Assembly: GCA_016873275.1 (NCBI GenBank)
Contig: VGXO01000004.1
Span: 44,275 to 108,274, forward strand
From: Phycisphaerae bacterium
GTDB lineage: Bacteria > Planctomycetota > Phycisphaerae > Phycisphaerales > SM1A02
Length of the DNA stretch: 64,000 nucleotides
Reading direction: 5' to 3'
Both the position numbers and the translations under genes were made by a program. Each line of letters starts with the position of its first letter. The first letter of the stretch is position 1. Below, piece after piece: positions 55,125 to 62,158 of this stretch. Under the pieces are notes generated by a model. That model searched no databases, had not been told where the DNA came from, and was given only the letters and a program-made list of their open reading frames with translations.

Positions 55125-55312
55125 GACGTCGCTTCGCTCCGTCAGGGAGGAGTTCTGGAGCACGCCTCCCCGACGTCGCTTCGCTCCGTCAGGGAGGAGC
55201 TTCGGAGCACGCCTCCCCGACGTCGCTTCGCTCCGTCAGGGAGGAGCTTCGGAGCACGCCTCCCCGACGTCGCTTCGCTCCGTCAGGGAGGAGCTTCGGA
55301 GCACGCCTCCCC
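55125..55312 (+). repeat. Four tandem 47-bp units
   Basis: The longest run of the 47-bp unit, four head-to-tail copies with no spacer. The last three share GAGCTTCGG while the first has GAGTTCTGG, showing duplication inside the run. Confidence 0.95.
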
Positions 55313-55500
55313 GATCTCGCTGCGCTCGGTCGAGGAGGAGTTCCGGAGTACCCCAGCGCGGCATCGCGCCTTCAAGACCTCGTGAACTCCTCCTGCCGCA
55401 GTCGAGGCACGATCCGACCCGTTCCCGGTATCCTCCGCCGACCATCGACGCGGCGAGCGTTCCGCCGCGTCGATCGGGTGCACCCCTGCAGGAGTCGCGC

Positions 55501-56283
55501 ATGCTCCCGTTCGCCGTCGCGATCGCCGTCCTCGTGCTCACCGTGATCGCCTCGCTCGTGGGCTTCCGGCTCCAGACGCTCGCGATCTTCGCCAATCAGG
55601 ATGACGCCTCGCGCGCCGCGGTCCGCGGGGCGCTCGGTCTCGTCTCGATGGTCACCGCGATCGTCCTCGGCATGGTGACCGCGTCCGCGAAGGACACCTT
55701 CGACGCCGCCAACGAGTCGGTCGCGGGCATGGCGGTCGATCACATCACCCTCGACAAGATCCTCGACAGCTACGGCCCTGAGACAACGGCGGTCCGCGAC
55801 TCCCTCAAGAAGATGCTCGCCTACCGCATCGACCGGATCCAAGGCGTCGAGGCGTACGACGTCGCGGACCTCGCGGCGGTCACGGGGATGCCGGCGGTCG
55901 AGGTGCTCTATCGGATGGTCAACGAGCTCGAGCCCGCCACCGACTTCCAGAAGGACCTGCAGTTCCGGGCGCTCGACATGATCGGTGGTCGCGTGGGCTT
56001 CGGCGAGGGCAACCTCGCGCAGAAGCGCTGGTACTTCACGGTGCGCCCGGCGTCGGTGCCGCAGATCTTCGTGGTCGTGGTGATGCTGTGGCTCGTGCTC
56101 GAGTTCCTCTGCTACGGGATCTACTCGCCGCGGACCGGCATGGTCGTCTTCTCGATCCTCGTCGCGAGCATCGTCGTCGCGAGCGCCATGTTCCTGCTCC
56201 TCGAGATGGAGGACCCGATCGACGGCTACTTCCGCGTCTCGGTCGAGCCGCTCGAGCGGGCGATCGAGCTGCTGGATCGCTGA
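55501..56283 (+). CDS. DUF4239-like membrane protein (paralogue 1)
   Basis: A 260-residue protein with two N-terminal membrane helices (LPFAVAIAVLVLTVIASLVG; AVRGALGLVSMVTAIVLGMV), a central soluble helical domain (about 75-180) and two C-terminal helices (IFVVVVMLWLVLEFLCYGIY; VVFSILVASIVVASAMFLL). This is the layout of DUF4239, a bestrophin-like fold of unknown role. A same-length relative lies at 61291-62073. It follows the palindrome block and precedes a CadD-like transporter. Confidence 0.75.
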   Translation: MLPFAVAIAVLVLTVIASLVGFRLQTLAIFANQDDASRAAVRGALGLVSMVTAIVLGMVTASAKDTFDAANESVAGMAVDHITLDKILDSYGPETTAVRDSLKKMLAYRIDRIQGVEAYDVADLAAVTGMPAVEVLYRMVNELEPATDFQKDLQFRALDMIGGRVGFGEGNLAQKRWYFTVRPASVPQIFVVVVMLWLVLEFLCYGIYSPRTGMVVFSILVASIVVASAMFLLLEMEDPIDGYFRVSVEPLERAIELLDR

Positions 56284-56337
56284 CGGCTCCTCCGCGGTCG
56301 CTGACCCTTCCTCGCCGACCCTCGGACCACCCACCGA

Positions 56338-56973
56338 ATGCTCGAGTCCCTCCTCGTCGGCGCCGGTCTCTACGCGACGACGAACATCGACGACATCTTC
56401 CTGACGATGGCGTTCTTCGCCGACCCGCGGCTGAGCCGCCCGGCGGTGGTGGTCGGGAAGTTCGTGGGGATCGGGGCGCTTGCCCTCGGGAGCCTCGCCG
56501 CGGCGGCGCTCTCGGTGGTGGTGCCGCCCGAGTGGATCGCCCTGCTCGGCGTCGTGCCGCTCGGGCTCGGCGTGCACCGGCTCTGGGCGAGCTGGCGCCG
56601 CACCGAGGCGACGGAGGAGACCGGCGACGGGATCGAGAAGGCGCCCGCGTCCTTCCTCGCGCAGGTCGGATCGGTCGCGGGCGTGACTGCGGCGAACGGA
56701 GGCGACAACATCAGCGTCTACGTCCCGGTCTTCGCGCAGGACCTCAAGGTCGTCCCGCTCTACCTCGCCTGCTTCGCGGTGCTGACGGTCGTCTGGTGCG
56801 TGGCGGGGTACCTCCTCGTCTCGCACCGCCTCGTCGCCGGCACCATGCAGCGCCTCGCGAAGGTGCTGCTCCCGTACATCCTGATCGCGCTCGGGCTGTG
56901 GATCCTCACCGACGCGGTCGGTCTCGTCATGCCGGCGGAACCGCCGGCGCCCGCCGCCACGGAAGCCCCATGA
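56338..56973 (+). CDS. CadD-type cadmium resistance transporter
   Basis: A 211-residue, five- to six-helix membrane protein. Family motifs are TNIDDIFLTMAFFADP near residue 15 and TAANGGDNISVYVPVFA in the middle, both characteristic of CadD proteins, which export cadmium or other small ions. It overlaps the next gene by 4 nt (ATGA). No metal-responsive regulator is adjacent. Confidence 0.85.
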   Translation: MLESLLVGAGLYATTNIDDIFLTMAFFADPRLSRPAVVVGKFVGIGALALGSLAAAALSVVVPPEWIALLGVVPLGLGVHRLWASWRRTEATEETGDGIEKAPASFLAQVGSVAGVTAANGGDNISVYVPVFAQDLKVVPLYLACFAVLTVVWCVAGYLLVSHRLVAGTMQRLAKVLLPYILIALGLWILTDAVGLVMPAEPPAPAATEAP

Positions 56974-58088
56974 AAGGCAGCACGATGCGACGCAAGAAGA
57001 CCCGCCGACGCGCCCTCCGACGAACGACCTCCCGCGCATCCAGTGCCCGCGCGAAGACGTCCCGCCGCGACTCTCGCCGGGCGACCTCGCGACGGACCGC
57101 CTCGTCGAGCGAGAAGACCCCGCGCCAGAAGAGCCGAGTCAAGAAGAGCCGAGTCAAGAAGAGCCGAGTCAAGAAGACCGAGCGCCGGAAGCTCCAGCGC
57201 ACGCGGGTCATCTCCCGGAACATCACCCGCAGCATGCGGCTCGGGAAGGGCATCGCCTGGGTCATCGCCGCCGAGGTCCGCGTCGCCGCCGGCGCGACCC
57301 TCACCGTCGCCGACGGCGCGACGATCCTGATCCGGAACGGGCGGGTGCCGCAGAGCCGCATCCGTCGGGCGGCGCTCATCTTCGACCCCGGCTCGCGGCT
57401 CGTCGCCAAGCGCTTCAGCGTGCGGGCGTGCGGCGCGGACGATCGACCCGCGAAGGTCTCCGACAACGGCGGGATCTGGTTCCTCGGGACCCATCACGCC
57501 GGCGCAAGCGACGGGATCAGCGTCAGGAAGGTGCCGGGGGCGATGCCGTCGCTCTACCGCGCGCGGGCGATCAGCACCGCCTACCTCGGGCGCCTCGACG
57601 TCTACGACAGCCCCGCGACCGGACGGGTGCTCGACATCGGCGACGACATCGACGGCTTCAAGCTCATCGGCGTCGGTCCCGAGGAGTGGAAGGTCTCGGA
57701 GGTCCGCACCAGCCACGCGGGCGACGACGGCTTCGACCTCACCAACTCCCGCATCGAGCTCGACCGGCTCGTGGTCCGGCATCCGACCGAGGATGGGCTC
57801 AACGTGTCGAGCAGCCGCCTCGCGATCCGCAAGTCGCTCGTCCTCGAGGTCGTCAAGACCAAGGAGACCGACCGCGACCTCTTCGACCTCGAGACCGACG
57901 ACGGCGCGTCCTACGTCGAGCTCATCCACGGCTGCCGGGTGAAGGTGCGGGGCGTCTTCGGCGATCAGGTCCACCTCGTCTCGAAGGAGATGCCGGTGCC
58001 CGACGTCCGCGCCGACCACGAGACGCCCTACCGCTTCGACGGGCGGCTGAAGCGAGACGCGCTGGTCTTCTCGATCACCGAGGACTGA
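56970..58088 (+). CDS. Basic-tailed right-handed beta-helix-like protein
   Basis: A 372-residue protein. The first 75 residues are almost only Arg/Lys/Ser/Thr and include three tandem KKSRV units from a 15-bp DNA repeat (57131-57175). Residues about 80-370 show repeated short strands with G/D/N turns (TLTVADGATILIRNGRV; DDGFDLTNSRIELDRLVVRH; EDGLNVSSSRLAIRKSLVLE), as in parallel beta-helix proteins. No signal peptide is visible. The tail may bind DNA, RNA or an acidic polymer; the beta-helix may bind glycan. It starts inside the CadD stop. Confidence 0.65.
   Translation: MKGSTMRRKKTRRRALRRTTSRASSARAKTSRRDSRRATSRRTASSSEKTPRQKSRVKKSRVKKSRVKKTERRKLQRTRVISRNITRSMRLGKGIAWVIAAEVRVAAGATLTVADGATILIRNGRVPQSRIRRAALIFDPGSRLVAKRFSVRACGADDRPAKVSDNGGIWFLGTHHAGASDGISVRKVPGAMPSLYRARAISTAYLGRLDVYDSPATGRVLDIGDDIDGFKLIGVGPEEWKVSEVRTSHAGDDGFDLTNSRIELDRLVVRHPTEDGLNVSSSRLAIRKSLVLEVVKTKETDRDLFDLETDDGASYVELIHGCRVKVRGVFGDQVHLVSKEMPVPDVRADHETPYRFDGRLKRDALVFSITED
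57131..57175 (+). repeat. 15-bp in-frame repeat, three exact copies
   Basis: GAGCCGAGTCAAGAA occurs three times head to tail and encodes the repeated KKSRV segment in the basic tail. Confidence 0.95.
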
Positions 58089-58163
58089 GTCGATCCACGG
58101 GAGGGTGGACTTGTGGCGTCGGGGCGATGAAGGTCCTCGCCCCCGCCGACCGCGGTCCTGGCG

Positions 58164-59795
58164 TCAGCAGTCGCCCCACGCGGCGAGGAGGATCGAGAGG
58201 TCCGCGCCGTTCACCACGCCGTCGCCGTTGAGGTCGCCGGCTCCGGCGCCGCCCCAGTCGGCGAGGAGGATCGAGAGGTCCGCGCCGTTCACCACGCCGT
58301 CGTCGTTGAGGTCCGCCGGGCAGGTCGCCGGCTCCTTCGGCGTCAGCACGTAGAGCGCGGGCGTCTCGCCGACCACGTAGATGGTGCCGTCGATCCCGAT
58401 GGTCACCCCCTCCGCGTCGCCCGCGATGCCGGCGAAGCTGAAGCTGCTGAGGACCGCTCCCTTGCGGGTCACCTCGAGGAGCACCGCGGACTCCTGGCTG
58501 TAGATCAGGAGGTTGCCCTCGTCGGGAGTGCCGCGCAGGGTGGGCACCGTGGCGAGCACCTGCACGTCGGAGAGGTCGAGCACCCCGAGGTTCGGGGCGA
58601 AGAGCGGCGCGGAGGTTCCGCTCGGCACGCTCCAGTCGATGACCGCGAGGTTGACCTCCTGCGGCAGCTTCTCCTTCACCGTGACGTAGTTGTCGGCGAC
58701 GGGGTCGTAGCTGAGACCCTCGAGACCTTGGTTTCCCACGGTGCCGCCGAGCGAGACGAACGGAAGAGAACTGCGGGCGACCGAGCCGCCCGCCGCGTAG
58801 GTGAGCAGGTACACGTCCTGGATGCGCTCCTCGCCGATCACGAACCGACCATCGCCGACGTAGGTGACGCCCTCGGTGTCGTCGAAGCCGAGGAGCGTCA
58901 TCTGGCTCACCTCCGCGCCGGTGGTGGTCACCTCGACGAGCGCATCGCCCTCGTCGCCGAGGACGAAGAGGGTGCCGGTGTCCCAGTTGTAGGTGACTGC
59001 CGACGCCTCCGACGCCGCGACGGGCGGGAGGAGATGGGTCGCGGAGAGCTCGTAGTCGGCAAGGTCGAGCGAGGCGATGCCCGGCACGCCGATCACCTCG
59101 AGGTCGTCGATCGCGAGGGCGTTGTCCTGCCCGGAGAACTCCGTCATGTCCCAGCGGAGGACGAGCGACTCGCCCGGGCGCCAGGCGAGGTCGCGGATCG
59201 ACGCGGCGAGCGCCCGCTGGTTCGTCGGATCATTGCCGTTGAGGGGCACCTCTCCGCCGCCGAGGAAGGGTGCGGGGAAGTCGAGGGCGTTCACCGCGGT
59301 CGTCGCCGACTCGAGCGTGGTGCCGATCCCGAGGCTGAACTCCAGCACGTTCAGGATGCCGGGCGATCCCGCCCGCCATTGCTCGCCGACGTAGGAGATC
59401 CGCACCTCCGCGAACGGCCGCGAGGTGCCGTTCTGAAGGACCACGCCGAAGGAGGAGATCTGGTTGCTCGTCGGAAGTGCGCCGAGCGCCCGCTCCGACG
59501 AGCCGGTCGATCCGAAGAAGACCACGCCGCGCCCCGCGCTGCTCGCGAGGCTGCCGTCATGCGCCTTGAACTCCGTGGAGGTGCTGCTGCCAGCGAAGTT
59601 CGCCCCCGACCAACCGAGGACTCCGGTCGAGCCGAGCACGCCGGTGATCGCGTGGGGTCCGCGACCGGCGAGGATCGCGGTCCCGGAGGTGCCGAGCCCG
59701 TCGAAGGTCTGGGCATAGGAGCCGCCGAACTCGACCTGGGCGTGGGCGGCGGACGAGATCGCGACGGCGATCGACAGGAACGCAGGCACCTTCAT
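58164..59795 (-). CDS. Exported SdiA-regulated-like propeller with dockerin tail
   Basis: A 543-residue protein with a signal peptide (FLSIAVAISSAAHAQ), an N-terminal beta-sandwich (about 20-240, FDGLGTSGTA start), a six-bladed SdiA-regulated-type beta-propeller (about 245-490: SAVTYNWDTGTLFVLGDEGD, EGVTYVGDGRFVIGEE, GLEGLSYDPVADNYVTVKE) and two dockerin-like EF-hand repeats at the C-terminus (LNDDGVVNGADLSILLADW, LNGDGVVNGADLSILLAAW). The tail matches that of the protease at 45192-46961. It is exported; ligand unknown. Confidence 0.82.
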   Translation of the reverse strand: MKVPAFLSIAVAISSAAHAQVEFGGSYAQTFDGLGTSGTAILAGRGPHAITGVLGSTGVLGWSGANFAGSSTSTEFKAHDGSLASSAGRGVVFFGSTGSSERALGALPTSNQISSFGVVLQNGTSRPFAEVRISYVGEQWRAGSPGILNVLEFSLGIGTTLESATTAVNALDFPAPFLGGGEVPLNGNDPTNQRALAASIRDLAWRPGESLVLRWDMTEFSGQDNALAIDDLEVIGVPGIASLDLADYELSATHLLPPVAASEASAVTYNWDTGTLFVLGDEGDALVEVTTTGAEVSQMTLLGFDDTEGVTYVGDGRFVIGEERIQDVYLLTYAAGGSVARSSLPFVSLGGTVGNQGLEGLSYDPVADNYVTVKEKLPQEVNLAVIDWSVPSGTSAPLFAPNLGVLDLSDVQVLATVPTLRGTPDEGNLLIYSQESAVLLEVTRKGAVLSSFSFAGIAGDAEGVTIGIDGTIYVVGETPALYVLTPKEPATCPADLNDDGVVNGADLSILLADWGGAGAGDLNGDGVVNGADLSILLAAWGDC

Positions 59796-60096
59796 CCTTG
59801 GACCTCCTCGTGGGTTGACGTCGTGGGCGAATGAACGGGAGGAGTGTGCCGGTCAGGTCGTGAGGAAGCGGTTCAGGGGCGGGCAGGACTCGGTGAGCGA
59901 CGCGGGCGAGGCGGCTGGTCCGCCACGCCTCCGCGCGATCGATCCCCGGCGTCGTCCGGACCGGCTCTCAAGTCGTTCCACCCCGCCGCACGATGACCTT
60001 GACCCGGACCAAGGTTGGTCCAAGACGCGGTCGACCCGCGGTCCAACCGCCGGCATCGAGGCGCGACCCGCCGACCCACCTCCCGAGGATCAAGCC
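59796..60096. other. Divergent intergenic region
   Basis: This 301-nt gap lies between the minus-strand propeller gene and the plus-strand H1-like gene, so promoters for both should be here. The only clear structure is the dyad at 60006-60021 and a further GGTCCAA at 60040. No small gene is evident. Confidence 0.5.
60006..60021. promoter_or_regulatory. Candidate operator dyad GGACCAAGGTTGGTCC
   Basis: Perfect 7-bp inverted arms around GG, about 75 nt before the ATG at 60097, with a third half-site (GGTCCAA) at 60040. It looks like a binding site for a dimeric regulator; no regulator gene is adjacent. Confidence 0.45.
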
Positions 60097-60618
60097 ATGA
60101 AGAAGTCCCGCCGCACGACCGCCGCCCCGACCTCGATCCTCGCCGCCGGACGCCCGGAGGCGGCGGCGAGGAACGCCATCGAGCTCGCCACGCGGATCGC
60201 CGGCTCGGTGAAGGGGCTCTCGAAGAGTGGTCACGCCGGCGTGAACGTGCACGTCCACCTCGGCGACGTCGTCCTCATGGGCTTCGACGAGGCGATCGAC
60301 GCGGAGGAGTGGGGGATGCGCGAGACGAACCACGAGGTCGTTGGAGGCAAGGGAAGGGGACCGGGCAAGAGCCGCGGGGCAGGGCTTGACGCCGAGGCCC
60401 GCCTCGAGGCGAGCCGCCGCACGAAGCGCCGCATCCGCCTGCAGAAGGGTCCGCTCTCGCTCGAGGCGACCGAGGACGCATCGCCCGCCGCGACGCGGGG
60501 CGGAGGCGCGAGCGCTCGGAAGAAGAGCCGCCGTACGGGCAGGGCAGGGGCGAAGCCCGCGGGCGCCCGCGGAAAGGCATCGCGCCGCACCGTCCGTCGC
60601 GCGAAGGCGCGTCGCTGA
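60097..60618 (+). CDS. Small protein with H1-like basic C-terminal tail
   Basis: A 173-residue protein with a short folded-looking part (about 20-80: EAAARNAIELATRIAGSVK, GVNVHVHLGDVVLMGFDEAI) and a long Lys/Arg/Ala/Gly-rich tail (about 85-173) ending ASRRTVRRAKARR, like bacterial histone-H1-like proteins. GAGGA lies 7-8 nt before the ATG at 60097. It may bind nucleic acid. The same Arg/Lys/Ser style is seen in the tail of 56970-58088. Confidence 0.65.
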   Translation: MKKSRRTTAAPTSILAAGRPEAAARNAIELATRIAGSVKGLSKSGHAGVNVHVHLGDVVLMGFDEAIDAEEWGMRETNHEVVGGKGRGPGKSRGAGLDAEARLEASRRTKRRIRLQKGPLSLEATEDASPAATRGGGASARKKSRRTGRAGAKPAGARGKASRRTVRRAKARR

Positions 60619-60750
60619 GGTCGTCGGTCCGGGGCGCGACGTGGCGACGCCGTGCGAGCCGACTCGGACCGAGGTCGAGGATCAGGTTCGGGGATCGAGT
60701 GCTAAGGATCAGGCGTCGAGGCTCGGGACCCCCCCAAGTCCGAAGGAACC

Positions 60751-61035
60751 TCAGTCGCGGACGCGGACCACGCGGCGCGACTTCGCGGCGCCGCCCACCG
60801 CGCCGAGGTCAAGAAGCGCCCCGAGCACGATCAGCACCACGCCCGCGGGGGTCGCGCCGCCGAGCTCGTTCCACGCGACCGCGGCGGCGAGCGTGGTGAA
60901 GGGGAGCAGGAAGAAGCCGAGGAGCGGCCACACCCAGGTCCCGAAGGCGGCGCCGAGGTAGTTCGTGAAGAGGAAGAGGATCGCGAGCACCACGCGAGGA
61001 AAGAAGACGCCGAGGATCGCGAGCAGGCAGGGCAT
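60751..61035 (-). CDS. Conserved small integral membrane protein
   Basis: A 94-residue protein with three hydrophobic segments. The pattern FFPRVVLAILFLFTNYLG then PLLGFFLLPFTTLAAA matches a widespread short family of unknown role in actinobacteria and others (normally FFPRxxIVLLWLFTN...LPYTTLAY). Divergent from the second DUF4239-like gene. Confidence 0.8.
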   Translation of the reverse strand: MPCLLAILGVFFPRVVLAILFLFTNYLGAAFGTWVWPLLGFFLLPFTTLAAAVAWNELGGATPAGVVLIVLGALLDLGAVGGAAKSRRVVRVRD

Positions 61036-61091
61036 GGCGGGAGCTCCGGGGGACGGTGTCTATAGCGTACTCCCGGCACGCGAGGCTGACC

Positions 61092-61115
61092 GCGACGGCG
61101 ACGGCGACGGCGACG
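61092..61115 (+). repeat. GCGACG hexanucleotide repeat, four copies
   Basis: Four exact copies in the 255-nt divergent gap between the small membrane protein and the DUF4239-like gene. Downstream a 10-bp palindrome GGTCGCGACC (61215-61224) precedes TTGCTAGAATTG, whose TAGAAT could be a -10 box; the -35 is not clear. Confidence 0.7.
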
Positions 61116-61290
61116 CTAGGCTCGCCGCGTCGCGCGGCGTGGTCGAGCGGTCATCGATGGCGCCGGGTCGCGGCGGCGCCGCTCGCGACCGTCGGACCGA
61201 GCCACGGCGTCGACGGTCGCGACCATGCGTGTTGCTAGAATTGCGCGCCACCGACCCGCCCGCGGGTCGTCGTCTTCATCGGAGCCGCCC

Positions 61291-62073
61291 ATGCTCGACG
61301 CCTTCCTCGCCTCGCTCTCCTCGTTGACGCTCCTCCTCTTCCTCAACGCGATCCTCATCGCGGGGGGCCTCCTCGCGTGGTGGATCGGCTCGTTGACCCT
61401 TGGGCGGGGCTGCAGCGACGAGGACCGAACGACGATCTGGAACTTCGCGGCGAAGGGTCTCTTCAGCTTCGTGATCTTCCTCCTCTCCTTCAGCTTCGGG
61501 AAGGTCTTCGCGAACTACTACGAGGCTTCGGCGTCGGTGCACCGCGAGGCGGCGCTGATCGAGCAGCTGCGGAATCTGGCCGCGGTCGATCCGGACGTGG
61601 ATGGGCCGGAGGTGCTCGACGACCTCCGCCGCTACGCCGAGGCGGTCGCGACCAAGGACTGGGAGGGACTGGGGCGACCGGTGCCGGAGCTCTCCGACGA
61701 GGCGCTTGCCCATCTGCTCGAGATCCGCCGCGAGCAGTACGCGATCGCTCGGGCCTCCGGCTCCTCGGTGTCAGGCGACTTCATCGATGCGTGGAACGAC
61801 CTCGAGGACGTGCGCCACGAGCGCGAGGAGGCGGCGTCGGAGCTCGCGCCGACCGTGCTCTGGATCGTGGTCACGGGGATGCTCCTCGTGGCGTGCTTCC
61901 TCAGCGGCGTCCATCGACCCACGGCGCGGAAGATGATCGGCGTCGCCATCTACCTCGGGACCTTCGCCACGGTCATGTGGCTCATCGGCGAGCTCGATCG
62001 CCCCTTCGCAGGGTACTGCCAAGCGTCGCGCCTTCCGATCGAGCGGCTGCTCGCGGAGCCGTGGACGCCGTAG
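61291..62073 (+). CDS. DUF4239-like membrane protein (paralogue 2)
   Basis: A 260-residue protein with the same layout as 55501-56283: two N-terminal helices (LTLLLFLNAILIAGGLLAWW; FAAKGLFSFVIFLLSFSFG), a central helical soluble part (about 78-180) and two C-terminal helices (LWIVVTGMLLVACFLSG; MIGVAIYLGTFATVMWLIG), ending in a similar acidic/aromatic tail (ELDRPFAGYCQASRLPIERL versus MEDPIDGYFRVSVEPLERAI). Role unknown. Confidence 0.75.
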   Translation: MLDAFLASLSSLTLLLFLNAILIAGGLLAWWIGSLTLGRGCSDEDRTTIWNFAAKGLFSFVIFLLSFSFGKVFANYYEASASVHREAALIEQLRNLAAVDPDVDGPEVLDDLRRYAEAVATKDWEGLGRPVPELSDEALAHLLEIRREQYAIARASGSSVSGDFIDAWNDLEDVRHEREEAASELAPTVLWIVVTGMLLVACFLSGVHRPTARKMIGVAIYLGTFATVMWLIGELDRPFAGYCQASRLPIERLLAEPWTP

Positions 62074-62158
62074 CGACGCGGACCTCGGGCGCTTCCTCGA
62101 CCCTCGGGGAACGGGCGGTCGCCAGGCACGCCCGCGCCGCGGGTCGAGCGATCCGTCC

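Larger units (their letters stand above)
53870..55375. repeat. Palindrome-rich repeat block with 47-bp tandem unit
   Basis: A 1.5-kb gene-free block made of four superunits. Each has a constant part with several hairpins: CCTCCCCACGGC / GCCGTGGGGAGG (12-bp stem, e.g. 54672-54698), CGCCTCGC / GCGAGGCG, TCGCTGGC / GCCAGCGA and the palindrome CGATCGCGCGATCG. Each constant part is followed by 47-bp units starting GACGTCGCTTCGCTCCGTCA. Copies per superunit are 3 (from 54108), 2, 1 and 4 (55125-55312), each run closed by a variant with GCGCTCGGTCGAGG. Landmark TGCGCGAG at 54036, 54422, 54761 and 55053 gives spacings 386, 339 and 292 = 245 + 47n. Long frames across it are spurious. Confidence 0.95.

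Noticed and set aside
54108..55312. 47-bp tandem units as a CRISPR array
   Set aside because: Units are head to tail with no variable spacers, contain no stable repeat/spacer alternation, and no cas gene is nearby.
53956..55385. Repetitive Arg/Ser/Gly proteins over the palindrome block
   Set aside because: Similar peptides appear in three plus frames and the minus strand, following the DNA repeats, with no domain.
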